From assembly GCF_036345175.1 (NCBI RefSeq), contig NZ_CP107780.1:6510001-6574000 (forward strand): a stretch of 64,000 bases of DNA. The letters run 5' to 3'. A program made the position numbers and the translations under genes. Below, in pieces: positions 40,957 to 49,719 of this stretch (its first letter is position 1; each line of letters starts with the position of its first letter). Source of the stretch: Streptomyces sp. NBC_00576 (GTDB taxonomy: Bacteria; Actinomycetota; Actinomycetes; Streptomycetales; Streptomycetaceae). The notes beneath the pieces were generated by a model, which was not told where the DNA came from, ran no database searches, and was given only the letters and a program-made list of their open reading frames with translations.

Positions 40957-41092
40957 CGCGCTGTGATTCCTGCGGCTCTCGGTTCCTGCGGTCGGATCGG
41001 TTCCGAGGGGCCACGGTACGCGGTGAGGGGGGCGCGCGGTCCTGCTTCACGCCCTTTCGGGACGGCCCGTACGACGGGACACGGGCCGCATA

Positions 41093-41932
41093 TCAGTCGA
41101 ACGCGCCGACGAGCTGCGAGGCCAGTTTCCGCACCCTGTCCTGCATTTCCTTGCTGTCCGGCACGGCGCCGAGCGTCGTCGGCTGCTCGACGTACTCGAT
41201 CGTCACGATCACGTTGGACGTGCGGAACGCCACAGTTACCGTGCGCTGCTTGGCCGTTGAACCGGCGCCGCTCAGTTCGTCGTCGAGGTACGCCTCGTCG
41301 CCGAGACCGTCGAGGAGGCGGGGCTGAAGGGCGGCGGCGTCCGTGTCGGTGTCCGGGGAGACGGAGGCCGAGGCCGCGTCGGTGGGGGTCGCGGAGGCGG
41401 AGGTGGAAGGGGAGGCGGAAGGGGAGGTGATGTCGGACGGGGACGCGGATCCGGTGGGGGTGGGGGTGGCGGAGGCGATGGGCTCCGGGAGGTCGGCGGC
41501 CACCACCTTGGTCGCGAAGACATCCGTCGCCTGGCTGTCGTCGCTCACGGAGTTGTCGTACGACACGACCCGTTCGAAGTCGACGAGGAGATGGTCGGCG
41601 GCATCCGTCGACTCCACCTTCCAACGGCAGCCGACCTTGCGGTCCGTGTTGTACGTGAGGGTCGGCTCACCCGCGTACGCCTGCTCGCGCTGATCCTCGT
41701 CCGTGAGCTGCTTGATGCCGGGCAGCAGCGAGTCGAGGGCATCGTCACTGACCGCGCTGCAGGGCTCGGGGAGCGTGCGGTACCGGCCCGGCTGGGCCGC
41801 GGTGGTCGTGGTGCCGCTGTCGCCGGGCTTGGCGTCCTCGGCGGTGTCATCGCTGCCCGAGCCGCCGGTGCAGCCGGCCAGCAGCGCCGCGAGGAGGGCG
41901 GCGACGCCGGGTACGTAGGCCTTCCGCTGCAC
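41093..41932 (-). CDS. DUF3558-like lipoprotein 2
   Basis: This 279-residue lipoprotein has the lipobox LLAGC near residue 21. The core opens YRTLPEPCSAVSDDALDSLLPG and has KVGCRWKVES, the same pattern as its downstream paralogue. The middle contains a Ser/Pro/Thr repeat (SASPSDITSPSASPSTSASA) and the end carries VTVAFRTSNVIVTIEYVEQP. It is separated by 136 bases from the first lipoprotein gene, transcribed in the same direction. It starts before it and is likely its co-transcribed upstream member. The function is unknown. Confidence 0.75.
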   Translation of the reverse strand: MQRKAYVPGVAALLAALLAGCTGGSGSDDTAEDAKPGDSGTTTTAAQPGRYRTLPEPCSAVSDDALDSLLPGIKQLTDEDQREQAYAGEPTLTYNTDRKVGCRWKVESTDAADHLLVDFERVVSYDNSVSDDSQATDVFATKVVAADLPEPIASATPTPTGSASPSDITSPSASPSTSASATPTDAASASVSPDTDTDAAALQPRLLDGLGDEAYLDDELSGAGSTAKQRTVTVAFRTSNVIVTIEYVEQPTTLGAVPDSKEMQDRVRKLASQLVGAFD

Positions 41933-42156
41933 GGTCAGGTTCCTCTCGACGATTCGACGATGCGGACGATCTTTGTGGAACGGTGCTCGCTCCAGTGTCC
42001 CCGCTGGTTATTCGCTTGCCGCACGGGGGCGTCACCGGCAGACAATGTCTATCGCACGCACCACCGTGTACGCCGGTCCGGTATCCCTTTCGTTGACCTT
42101 GGCGTCGGTTTTGCGATTAAAGACTTCTGTTAGGTTTTCGGGGGAATGAGGACGAT

Positions 42157-43350
42157 ATGTCGTACGTAGAAGTGCCGGGCGCGAAGGTACCCATCCGCAT
42201 GTGGGCCGACCCGGCGTCGGTCGAGGACGGCGCGATGCAGCAGCTGCGGAACGTGTCAACGCTGCCGTGGATCAAGGGGCTCGCCGTCATGCCGGATGTG
42301 CACTACGGCAAGGGCGCGACGGTCGGGTCCGTGATTGCGATGCAGGGGGCTGTGTGCCCGGCGGCGGTCGGGGTCGACATCGGCTGCGGGATGTCCGCCG
42401 TCAAGACGTCGCTCACGGCGAACGACCTGCCGGGTGACCTGTCCCGGCTGCGGTCGAAGGTCGAGGAGGCGATTCCGGTGGGGCGGGGGATGCATGACTC
42501 TGCCGTCGAGCCTGGGCGGTTTCATGGGCTTGCCACTGCGGGGTGGGATGACTTCTGGGGGCGGTTCGACGGGGTCGCGGATGCGGTGAAGTTCCGGGAG
42601 GAGCGGGCTGCGAAGCAGATGGGGACGCTCGGCAGCGGGAATCACCACCTTGAGGTATCGCTCGATACTGAGGGGTCGGTGTGGCTCACGCTGCACTCCG
42701 GTTCCCGGAACATCGGCAAGGAACTGGCCGAGTACCACATCGGCGTGGCCCAGAGGCTTCCGCACAACCAGGGCTTGGTCGACCATGACCTCGCTGTTTT
42801 CATCTCGGACACCCCGCAGATGGCCGCATACCGGAATGACCTCTACTGGGCGCAGGAGTACGCGAAGTGCAACCGTTCGATCATGATGGCACTCCTCAAG
42901 GACGTGATCCGCAAGGAGTTCAAGAAGGCGAAGCCGACCTTCGAGATGGAGGTCAGCTGCCACCATAATTACGTGGCTGAGGAACGTTACGAGGGGATGG
43001 ACCTCTTGGTGACCCGCAAGGGCGCGATCAGGGCGGGTGCAGGGGACCTCGGAATCATCCCGGGTTCGATGGGTACGGCCACGTACATCGTGAAGGGCCT
43101 CGGCAACGAGAAGGCCTTCAACTCGGCGTCTCACGGCGCGGGTCGGCGTATGAGCCGTAACGCGGCGAAGCGGCGCTTCTCGACGAAGGACCTGGAGGAG
43201 CAGACGCGGGGCGTGGAGTGCCGTAAAGACTCCGGGGTCGTGGATGAGATTCCGGGTGCGTACAAGCCGATCGAGCAGGTGATGGATCAGCAGCGGGACC
43301 TCGTAGAGGTCGTGGCGAAGCTGAAGCAGTTCATCTGTGTGAAGGGCTGA
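42157..43350 (+). CDS. rtcB: RtcB family RNA ligase
   Basis: This 397-residue ligase joins RNA ends with 2',3'-cyclic phosphate or 3'-phosphate to 5'-OH, using GTP and Mn2+. Key residues are visible: D74 and C77 in GVDIGCGM, the metal His in GSGNHHLEV and LHSGSRNIG, and the guanylylated His in SHGAGRRM. The length fits the E. coli protein (408). The 3' half has less GC-biased codons (CATAATTACGTGGC, CTCTTGG) than neighbouring genes, which hints at transfer. No archease (its usual cofactor) is adjacent. It runs toward a LAGLIDADG gene with a shared terminator. Confidence 0.95.
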   Translation: MSYVEVPGAKVPIRMWADPASVEDGAMQQLRNVSTLPWIKGLAVMPDVHYGKGATVGSVIAMQGAVCPAAVGVDIGCGMSAVKTSLTANDLPGDLSRLRSKVEEAIPVGRGMHDSAVEPGRFHGLATAGWDDFWGRFDGVADAVKFREERAAKQMGTLGSGNHHLEVSLDTEGSVWLTLHSGSRNIGKELAEYHIGVAQRLPHNQGLVDHDLAVFISDTPQMAAYRNDLYWAQEYAKCNRSIMMALLKDVIRKEFKKAKPTFEMEVSCHHNYVAEERYEGMDLLVTRKGAIRAGAGDLGIIPGSMGTATYIVKGLGNEKAFNSASHGAGRRMSRNAAKRRFSTKDLEEQTRGVECRKDSGVVDEIPGAYKPIEQVMDQQRDLVEVVAKLKQFICVKG

Positions 43351-43388
43351 CCGTGAGGTCCGGGACGTTGCCGATCCGGACCTCACGG
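43351..43388. terminator. bidirectional terminator rtcB / LAGLIDADG gene
   Basis: CCGTGAGGTCCGG (43351-43363) pairs perfectly with CCGGACCTCACGG (43376-43388) around a 12-base loop. It fills the space between the convergent stops. Confidence 0.9.
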
Positions 43389-43397
43389 CTTAGCGTT

Positions 43398-44231
43398 TCA
43401 GCGGTCGTTCGGCATCAGCACTCGGCTGTTGCGGAGCCGCCACAGGCGCAGGCGGCAACTCTGTTCGGTACGGCCGAGCTCGATGGAGATGGCCACGATG
43501 TCGTCTGACTGAAGCAACAGCTGGTCTTCCTGGGCCGTCCAGCTGCGTCGCGAATGTACGACCCGCATGTCAGGTGGGCGTGTCCAAGAAGTGAGCGAGT
43601 CCGCTTTGACCTGCTTGCGTCCGAGGGATAGGCAACCCGAGTAGTACAGGTCGGCTACCAGCGTCTGAGCTGCCTCCTTCTCGTACGAGATGTTGTAGAC
43701 CTCGTCGCGAGTGTTGCGTTTGATGACGCGCTCGACTCCGGCTTTCTCCTGAGCGTAGGAGCACAGGTACGTGCCGATGGCCGTGCTCGACGTGGTCAGC
43801 GACATGAAGGGTCGACCGGGGCCTGTGTAGCCGATCGATCCGTCAGCGTCGATGAGGCCGCGGAGGTAGTCGCGACGGGAGAAAGCGCCGAGCGGTGGGG
43901 CGATATTCGTGGACTTGCGTCCGTAGGGCAGGCCGAGTTGGTTGAGTGTTGTCCTGGCTTCCAGGGAGCACAGGGTCCAGGTCGCTGAGTGATGGGATTC
44001 GGCGAAGTTCGTGGACCGTACTCGCTCGGTGACGCTGCTGTTGTACGGCGTCAGGTGCTTGAACCTGTACAGCAGATCAACGTCCCTGACGTTGAGTTCG
44101 ACCGTCAGGCGACCTTTTTGCCCGGGGCCTTGATGCAGATGCCCGTCCGCCTGCAGGAAGCCGAACATGTACGCGTACTCGGGAACCGTGAGGTCCATGA
44201 ACTGGTGAGCGCTAGGCTCGCAGTCAGCCAC
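43398..44231 (-). CDS. free-standing LAGLIDADG endonuclease-like protein with Myb-like tail
   Basis: This 277-residue protein has two LAGLIDADG motifs: FGFLQADG (residues 23-30) and LRGLIDADG (123-131), each with an acidic Asp. This is the layout of monomeric homing endonucleases. At the C-terminus (about 228-270) a Myb/SANT-like segment, RSWTAQEDQLLLQ with GRTEQSCRLRLWRLR, probably binds DNA. It is not inside an intein or intron, since rtcB is intact next door. GGAG lies 7 bases before GTG 44231. GC is lower than in the surroundings. A maturase, invading endonuclease or domesticated regulator role is possible. Confidence 0.85.
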   Translation of the reverse strand: MADCEPSAHQFMDLTVPEYAYMFGFLQADGHLHQGPGQKGRLTVELNVRDVDLLYRFKHLTPYNSSVTERVRSTNFAESHHSATWTLCSLEARTTLNQLGLPYGRKSTNIAPPLGAFSRRDYLRGLIDADGSIGYTGPGRPFMSLTTSSTAIGTYLCSYAQEKAGVERVIKRNTRDEVYNISYEKEAAQTLVADLYYSGCLSLGRKQVKADSLTSWTRPPDMRVVHSRRSWTAQEDQLLLQSDDIVAISIELGRTEQSCRLRLWRLRNSRVLMPNDR

Positions 44232-44259
44232 AGGGAAGCTCCACTTCCGTGCTGGTCAG

Positions 44260-44293
44260 GCCCTTGGCCGGGAGTGCGATCCCGGCTGGGGGC
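44260..44293 (+). other. long hairpin in the leader region upstream of the LAGLIDADG gene
   Basis: A 14-bp stem with three G-T pairs (44260-44273 with 44280-44293) closes a GTGCGA loop. The wobble pairs are only allowed if the + strand is transcribed, so an RNA read rightward would be the structured one. The 299-base gap 44232-44530 has no gene, and I find no tRNA cloverleaf in it. Confidence 0.3.
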
Positions 44294-44530
44294 CGTCGTG
44301 TTGATGTTGTGGCGTGAGCCTAGGTCGCCTGTTCAAGCGCCGTGCGGGTGATCGATGATTGTCACTCTGGTGGGCTAATTTGCGCACGGGTCGGCGTGAC
44401 CTCGACCGCGGGACCCATACCGTCAGATTCCCGTCCGGGAATTGTCTCCCGTGTTGAACTCCAGGTGGTCTACGGCACGTTGTTCCGCCGCATCCCCGAG
44501 CCGCGCTAACCGGCAGCCCCCATAAGGGTG

Positions 44531-44719
44531 TTACTTCGCGTGCTTCACCGCGTAGATCATCACGAACGCCACGAGGTGGATGCCGAAGAGGAAGTACGCG
44601 AGGTAGTACCAGACGTAGCGTTCTCGCTGCTTCTCCAGGGCCAGGAGTCGTTGTTCCTGGTCCCTGGCGTTCGTGTCCTCTGTGTCCTCCGTCGGGTCCT
44701 CCGTCGGGTCCGTCATCAC
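44531..44719 (-). CDS. small single-span membrane protein
   Basis: This 62-residue protein has an acidic start (repeated TEDP/TEDT), a short charged helix (EQRLLALEKQRER), and one membrane segment (YVWYYLAYFLFGIHLVAFVMIYAV). Its start overlaps the SDR stop (ATGATGA), so it is co-translated with that gene. The function is unknown. It is easy to overlook but conserved in appearance in Streptomyces. Confidence 0.75.
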   Translation of the reverse strand: MMTDPTEDPTEDTEDTNARDQEQRLLALEKQRERYVWYYLAYFLFGIHLVAFVMIYAVKHAK

Positions 44720-45492
44720 GCGTCCCGGTGGACCTTTGTGTTGGATGCCTGTGCGCGGGGGCGCAGGACCAGGAGGTCGACGTTGACGTGGCTGGGGCGG
44801 GTCACCGTCCAGGTGATCGTTTCGGCCACGTCGTTGGCGGTGAGGGGCTCGGCGACGCCCTCGTAGACCTTGGCGGCCCTCTCCGTGTCGCCGGAGAAGC
44901 GGGTCAGGGCGAACTCGTCCGTCTTCACCATGCCCGGCGCGATCTCGATCACCCGGACCGGGGTGCCGACGATCTCCAGGCGCAGGGTCTCGGCGAGGAC
45001 GTGGGCGCCGTGCTTGGCGGCGACGTAGCCTCCGCCGCCCTCGTACGTGCCGTGGCCGGCGGTGGAGGAGACGACCACGATGGTGCCGTCGCCGCTTGCC
45101 GTGAGGGCGGGGAGGAGGGCCTGGGTGAGGTTGAGGGTGCCGATGACGTTCGTCTCGTACATCTGGCGCCAGTCGGCCGGGTCGCCGGTGGCCACGGGGT
45201 CGGCGCCGAGTGCGCCGCCTGCGTTGTTGATGAGGACGCCGATCGTCTTGAAGGCGCTCGCGAACTCGTCCACCGCCGTGCGGTCGGTGACGTCCAGGGG
45301 GTACGCGGCCGCCTGGCCGCCCGTCGCGTTGATCTCCTCGGCCAGCGCCTCGATCCGGTCCTTGCGGCGGGCCGTCAGTACGACGCGGTAGCCGGCCGCG
45401 GCGAGCCGGCGGGCCGTCGCGGCGCCGATTCCGCTGCTCGCGCCGGTGACCACGGCGATGCGGGAGGCGGCGGACGGGGCGGCGGTGGCCAT
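44716..45492 (-). CDS. short-chain dehydrogenase/reductase (YdfG-like)
   Basis: This 258-residue classical SDR has the cofactor motif VTGASSGIGAATARRLA near residue 15, the NNAGG motif, catalytic Ser (VVVSSTAGHG) and YVAAKHG (Tyr/Lys). It resembles YdfG, an NADP-dependent 3-hydroxy acid dehydrogenase, in size and order. The C-terminus contains RPRAQASNTKVHRDA and is longer than usual. ATG 45492 has no strong ribosome site. It is followed by the small membrane protein in an overlapping arrangement. Confidence 0.9.
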   Translation of the reverse strand: MATAAPSAASRIAVVTGASSGIGAATARRLAAAGYRVVLTARRKDRIEALAEEINATGGQAAAYPLDVTDRTAVDEFASAFKTIGVLINNAGGALGADPVATGDPADWRQMYETNVIGTLNLTQALLPALTASGDGTIVVVSSTAGHGTYEGGGGYVAAKHGAHVLAETLRLEIVGTPVRVIEIAPGMVKTDEFALTRFSGDTERAAKVYEGVAEPLTANDVAETITWTVTRPSHVNVDLLVLRPRAQASNTKVHRDA

Positions 45493-45663
45493 GGGACTGC
45501 TCCTCGGGTACTTGGGGTGCTCGGGGTGAGGGTTGCGCTGCCAGGATAGGCAGGCGGGGCCGGCGGGCGGCGGGGTGTCCGGAGGGTGGGCCGGTGCGTG
45601 CTGCCGGGAGCGGGCGGTGGTGGGAAAATTGGGGTGGGTGATCCTCGGCAGTGGAGGTGGATC

Positions 45664-46098
45664 ATGGGAGAGGCACGTGACGTCATGGATCGGCTCACGG
45701 AGGCGCTCACCTCGACGCCCGACCTCAAGGCCGTCGCCGAGCTCTACGCGCCCGACGCGGTCGCCGTCACCCCCGACGGCGGGGAGATCCACGGGCGCGA
45801 CAACATCGTCGACTACTGGCGGCAGATGACGGACGCGATCCCCGAGGCCACATACGAGTCCGTGCACGCGTACGAGATCGGAGACACGGCTGTCGACGAG
45901 GGCTACTTCAGCGGGCGGAACACCGGCCCGATCCCGCTGCCCACCGGCGACCATCTGCCGGCGACGCAGAAGGAGGTCCGGGTCCGGGGGGTCGATGTCG
46001 CGACGGTCCGGGACGGTCACATCGTCGACTACCGGCTCTACTTCGACCAGATGGAGTTCATGGGGCAACTCGGGCTGCTGCCCGACGAGTTCACCTGA
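45664..46098 (+). CDS. SnoaL/NTF2-like protein
   Basis: This 144-residue protein is of the nuclear-transport-factor-2-like fold. LYAPDAVAVTPDGGEIHGRDNIVDYW is followed by GHIVDYRLYFDQMEF, typical of SnoaL-like polyketide cyclases and ester or limonene-epoxide hydrolase relatives. The reaction cannot be predicted. GGAGGTGG stands just before ATG 45664. Divergent from the SDR gene with 171 bases between; convergent to the YnfA gene. Confidence 0.85.
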   Translation: MGEARDVMDRLTEALTSTPDLKAVAELYAPDAVAVTPDGGEIHGRDNIVDYWRQMTDAIPEATYESVHAYEIGDTAVDEGYFSGRNTGPIPLPTGDHLPATQKEVRVRGVDVATVRDGHIVDYRLYFDQMEFMGQLGLLPDEFT

Positions 46099-46120
46099 CC
46101 GTCCTGCGTATTCACGGTCA

Positions 46121-46459
46121 TCAGTCGCCTCGTGGGGCGTACATGATCACGGCCATGCCCGCGAGGCAGATCAGCGCGCCCGTCACGTCCCAGCGGTCCG
46201 GGCGGTAGCCGTCCGCGGCCATGCCCCAGGCCAGTGAACCGGCGACGAAGACTCCGCCGTACGCGGCCAGGATGCGGCCGAACTCCGCGTCGGGCTGGAG
46301 CGTGGCGACGAACCCGTACGCGCCCAGGGCCAGCACGCCCGCGCCGATCCACGCCCAGCCGCGGTGTTCCCGCACGCCCTGCCAGACGAGCCAGGCGCCG
46401 CCGATCTCGAACAGCGCGGCGACGACGAACAGGGCTACGGAGCGCGGGACCGACGACAT
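46121..46459 (-). CDS. YnfA/UPF0060 family membrane protein
   Basis: This 112-residue protein has four membrane helices: [52 protein letters not shown] and [18 protein letters not shown]. It matches YnfA (UPF0060), related to small multidrug resistance pumps. The conserved motifs [18 protein letters not shown] and D-x-W-D are present. Export of cations or drugs is inferred from the family. It lies between the SnoaL-like gene and the secreted protein. Confidence 0.9.
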   Translation of the reverse strand: MSSVPRSVALFVVAALFEIGGAWLVWQGVREHRGWAWIGAGVLALGAYGFVATLQPDAEFGRILAAYGGVFVAGSLAWGMAADGYRPDRWDVTGALICLAGMAVIMYAPRGD

Positions 46460-46581
46460 GGGGGCAGCTTCGCACGCTCGTTCACCGTCACCTGTTGGAG
46501 GGCGCCTGCTGTGCGCGCCAGGTGGGATACATCGATTCGACGGTCTTCGGTGGTTCCCCTGCAGGGCGAGGAGTGGGTGGC

Positions 46582-47055
46582 GTGAGGGTTTGGGTGTGTG
46601 GGCTGGTGGCGGGTGTGGTGGCGATCGGTGTGGTCGGGGGCGGGGGGTTCGCCGGTGCCGACGCCGGGGGGCCGGAGGCCGATCTCGCCTATCACGGGTC
46701 CGTCTCGCTGGACCGTGGGCGGATCGACCTGCGGGTGACCCCGCGCAATCACGGGCCGTCCGCCGTCGCCGACGCGACGGTGCGGCTGGTCTGGTCGGCG
46801 CCGCTGGCCGCCCGGCAGGAGTTGCCGGACGGGTGCGCGCGGCTCGGGGCGCGGGAGGTCGTGTGCCGTACGGGGGCGCTGGCCGCCGATGGTGTGGGCG
46901 AGCAGATCGGGCTGAGCATGCGGCTTCGGGGCGCGCCTGCCGAGGTGACGCTGGAGATCGGTACGGTCTGGAACGGCGGTGTCGTGGACCGCAACCGGGG
47001 CAACGACCAGCAGCGTGTGCTCGTGCTGGACACCGGGGACCCGTACTACTTCTGA
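46582..47055 (+). CDS. secreted protein with DUF11/CARDB-like beta domain
   Basis: This 157-residue protein has a signal peptide ([20 protein letters not shown], cleavage expected near FAGADA). The mature part contains [20 protein letters not shown] and [18 protein letters not shown], an N-H-G-P-S motif of DUF11-like domains. The cysteines DGCARLG and VVCRTG probably pair. GTG 46582 is chosen because GAGGAG precedes it by 8 bases. The end overlaps the convergent SDR gene by 10 bases. Binding or structural role only inferred. Confidence 0.72.
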   Translation: MRVWVCGLVAGVVAIGVVGGGGFAGADAGGPEADLAYHGSVSLDRGRIDLRVTPRNHGPSAVADATVRLVWSAPLAARQELPDGCARLGAREVVCRTGALAADGVGEQIGLSMRLRGAPAEVTLEIGTVWNGGVVDRNRGNDQQRVLVLDTGDPYYF

Positions 47056-47825
47056 GGCGTGCTCGCGCGCGGGGTCACCGTCACCTCCGGGATGGTGCCG
47101 CCGCAGCGCAGTACGGCGTCCAGGGTGCGGAGGAACTCGGAGACGTCGAGCAGGTCGCCGGTCAGGTAGCCGCGTTGCCGCCAGACCGGTACGACCTCGG
47201 CGGCGTACGTCATGTCCCAGTCGTTGTTGAACTCGGTGCGGGAGTCGCCGCCGCCGCAGTCCCTGACCACGAACCGGGTGAAGCCGATGGAGGGATGCTC
47301 GACCCGGTACGCCTCCACCAGCTTCTCCAGGGCCGCCTTGCTGACGTGGTAGCCGGCGAACCCCGGCCAGGCCGGTGTGATCGACGCGCCGACCGTGGAG
47401 AGGTGGACGGCGGTGCCTGCGGACGCCGTGAGGTGGGGGAGCGCGGCGTTGGTGACGAGGGCGGCGCCGATCACGTTGGTGTCCATGATCCGGCGCCAGG
47501 TGTCGGCGTCGGTCTTCTCGACGGGGGCGAGGGGGCCGATGCCGGTGGTGTAGACGAGGGCGTCGATGCCGCCGAGTCCGTCGGCGGCCTCCTCGATCGC
47601 GGCGCGGCACGAGGACTCGTCGGTGACGTCACAGGCGATGGCGAGTGCGTCGGGGCCCGCCTCCTTCGCCGTGTCGACCAGGCGGTCGTGTCTGCGGGCG
47701 AGCAGGGCGACGCGGTTGCCCCGGCTGCTGAGGTCGATTCCCGTGCAACGGCCCAGGCCGCTCGACGCGCCGACCACCACAACTCTCATCGTGCTCGTCG
47801 TCATCGTCGCACTCGTCGTACCCAT
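47046..47825 (-). CDS. short-chain dehydrogenase/reductase
   Basis: This 259-residue SDR has [20 protein letters not shown] near residue 15, TTGIGPL in place of NNAG, catalytic Ser in [11 protein letters not shown] and YHVSKAAL (Tyr/Lys). The C-terminus ([18 protein letters not shown]) departs from the common pattern. The substrate is unknown. ATG 47825 is the first start with a plausible leader; MRVVVVG at 47789 is an alternative. A palindrome (AGAATCTCATTCT) lies between it and the divergent LLM gene. Confidence 0.85.
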   Translation of the reverse strand: MGTTSATMTTSTMRVVVVGASSGLGRCTGIDLSSRGNRVALLARRHDRLVDTAKEAGPDALAIACDVTDESSCRAAIEEAADGLGGIDALVYTTGIGPLAPVEKTDADTWRRIMDTNVIGAALVTNAALPHLTASAGTAVHLSTVGASITPAWPGFAGYHVSKAALEKLVEAYRVEHPSIGFTRFVVRDCGGGDSRTEFNNDWDMTYAAEVVPVWRQRGYLTGDLLDVSEFLRTLDAVLRCGGTIPEVTVTPRASTPQK

Positions 47826-47829
47826 GAGA

Positions 47830-47842
47830 AGAATCTCATTCT
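47830..47842. promoter_or_regulatory. short inverted repeat in the divergent region
   Basis: AGAATCTCATTCT is a 5-base inverted repeat with a 3-base centre. It lies right next to the SDR start, in the region shared with the divergent LLM gene. Operator function is a guess. Confidence 0.25.
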
Positions 47843-47963
47843 CGTCAGATGAAAATCTCCCTCTGCTGCTTTCTGGCACGAGGTGGAATACCTCTGGAAG
47901 GGCAGCGGTTGTCGCACCCGGACGCTATAGTTGAAGAATAAACAACCTGGAGGGTGAGCGACC

Positions 47964-49064
47964 ATGCAGTTCGGGATCTTCAGCGTCGGCGATGTCACAC
48001 CGGACCCGACCACGGGACGTACGCCGACCGAACGCGAGCGGATCAAGGCCATGGTCGCCATCGCGCTCAAGGCCGAGGAGGTCGGCCTCGACGTCTTCGC
48101 GACCGGCGAGCACCACAACCCGCCGTTCGTGCCCTCGTCCCCGACCACGATGCTCGGCTACATAGCCGCGCGGACCGAGAAGCTGGTCCTCTCCACCTCC
48201 ACCACCCTCATCACCACCAACGACCCGGTGAAGATCGCGGAGGACTTCGCGATGCTCCAGCACCTGGCCGACGGGCGCGTGGACCTGATGATGGGCCGCG
48301 GGAACACCGGCCCGGTGTACCCGTGGTTCGGGCAGGACATCCGCGAGGGCATCAACCTCGCCGTCGAGAACTACGCCCTGCTGCGCCGGCTGTGGCGCGA
48401 GGACGTCGTGAACTGGGAGGGGAAGTTCCGGACGCCGTTGCAGGGGTTCACCTCGACCCCCCGGCCCCTGGACGACGTACCGCCCTTCGTCTGGCACGGG
48501 TCGATCCGCTCGCCCGAGATCGCCGAACAGGCGGCCTACTACGGCGACGGCTTCTTCCACAACAACATCTTCTGGCCTGCCGACCACACCAGGCAGATGG
48601 TCGAGCTGTACCGGTCCCGGTACGCGCACTACGGGCACGGGACGCCCGAGCAGGCCATCGTGGGGCTGGGCGGCCATGTGTTCATGCGGAAGAACTCGCA
48701 GGACGCGGTACGCGAGTTCCGGCCGTACTTCAACGAGGCGCCGGTGTACGGGCACGGGCCCTCCCTGGAGGACTTCACCGACCAGACGCCGCTGACCGTC
48801 GGTTCCCCGCAGCAGGTCATCGAGAAGACGCTGGCCTTCCGTGACTACGCCGGTGACTACCAGCGCCAGCTGTTCCTGGTCGACCACGCGGGGCTGCCGC
48901 TGAAGACGGTGCTGGAGCAGCTCGACATGCTCGGCGAGGAGGTCGTGCCGGTGCTGCGGGCGGAGTTCGCCAAGGGGCGGGCGGCGGATGTGCCGGACGC
49001 GCCGACGCATGCTTCTCTGCTGGCTGCGGCTCAGGGCGCCTCGAAGGAGGAGAGCAGCGTATGA
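47964..49064 (+). CDS. LLM-class flavin-dependent oxidoreductase (CE1758 type)
   Basis: This 366-residue luciferase-like monooxygenase begins MQFGIFSVGDV and has the TIM-barrel markers VFATGEHHNPPF, LSTSTTLITTNDP, GRVDLMMGRGNTG and FVWHGSIRSPE. It overlaps the next gene, an FMN reductase, by 4 bases; such LLM/FMN-reductase duos of CE1758/CE1759 type are known in actinobacteria. The reductase would supply reduced FMN for oxygen-dependent attack on an unknown organic substrate. GGAGGG precedes ATG 47964. Confidence 0.9.
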   Translation: MQFGIFSVGDVTPDPTTGRTPTERERIKAMVAIALKAEEVGLDVFATGEHHNPPFVPSSPTTMLGYIAARTEKLVLSTSTTLITTNDPVKIAEDFAMLQHLADGRVDLMMGRGNTGPVYPWFGQDIREGINLAVENYALLRRLWREDVVNWEGKFRTPLQGFTSTPRPLDDVPPFVWHGSIRSPEIAEQAAYYGDGFFHNNIFWPADHTRQMVELYRSRYAHYGHGTPEQAIVGLGGHVFMRKNSQDAVREFRPYFNEAPVYGHGPSLEDFTDQTPLTVGSPQQVIEKTLAFRDYAGDYQRQLFLVDHAGLPLKTVLEQLDMLGEEVVPVLRAEFAKGRAADVPDAPTHASLLAAAQGASKEESSV

Positions 49065-49639
49065 AGCTCGTCGTTGTCTCGGCGGGGCTGAGTGTTCCCT
49101 CGTCCACCCGGCTGCTGGCCGACCGGCTGGCTGCCGCGGTGGACCGGAAGACGGACGTCGACATCCAGGTCGTGGAGCTGCGAGAGCTGGCCGTGGAGAT
49201 CGCGCACCACTTCACCAACGGGTTCCCGGGGCGGAAGCTGGCAGATGCGCTGGACGCGGTGACGGGGGCGGACGGGCTGATCGTGGTCACGCCGGTGTTT
49301 TCGGCCTCGTACAGCGGGCTGTTCAAGTCGTTCTTCGATGTGCTGGAGAAGGACGCGCTGGTGGGGAAGCCGGTGCTGGTCGGTGCGACCGGTGGATCGG
49401 CTCGGCATTCGCTGGTGCTGGAGCACGCGATGCGGCCGCTGTTCGCGTATCTGCGGGCTGTGGTGGTGCCTACGGCGGTCTACGCGGCCTCGGAGGACTG
49501 GGGTGCGCAGGGGCTCGCGGAGCGGATTGAGCGGGCGGCGGGGGAGTTGGTGGGGGCGATGTCGGGGGCGGCGGGTTCGGTGCGGGTGGCCGGGCCTGTG
49601 GTGGTGCCGTTTGCCGAGCGGCTCGCGGCGTTGCAGTGA
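49061..49639 (+). CDS. NAD(P)H-dependent FMN reductase (CE1759 type)
   Basis: This 192-residue flavodoxin-fold reductase has VVVSAGLSVPSSTRLLADRL near residue 5 (FMN phosphate loop), VVTPVFSASYSGLFKSFFDVL near residue 72 and LVGATGGSARHS near residue 107. It is the partner of the LLM oxidoreductase whose stop overlaps its start (ATGA). Both are cytoplasmic. Supply of FMNH2 is the expected role. Confidence 0.92.
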   Translation: MKLVVVSAGLSVPSSTRLLADRLAAAVDRKTDVDIQVVELRELAVEIAHHFTNGFPGRKLADALDAVTGADGLIVVTPVFSASYSGLFKSFFDVLEKDALVGKPVLVGATGGSARHSLVLEHAMRPLFAYLRAVVVPTAVYAASEDWGAQGLAERIERAAGELVGAMSGAAGSVRVAGPVVVPFAERLAALQ

Positions 49640-49719
49640 CCCTTGGTTTCCCGCCCACTCACCCGTCACCGCTCGAACAGTGAGAGGCGAGTAAGAGCCC
49701 CCCTTGGCACACTGGGCGC

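Noticed and set aside
42157..44231. Intein or intron within rtcB
   Set aside because: rtcB reads as one uninterrupted 397-residue protein with all motifs; the LAGLIDADG gene is separate and on the other strand.
44232..44530. A tRNA gene beside the LAGLIDADG gene
   Set aside because: No cloverleaf with a proper T-loop and acceptor stem could be drawn on either strand.
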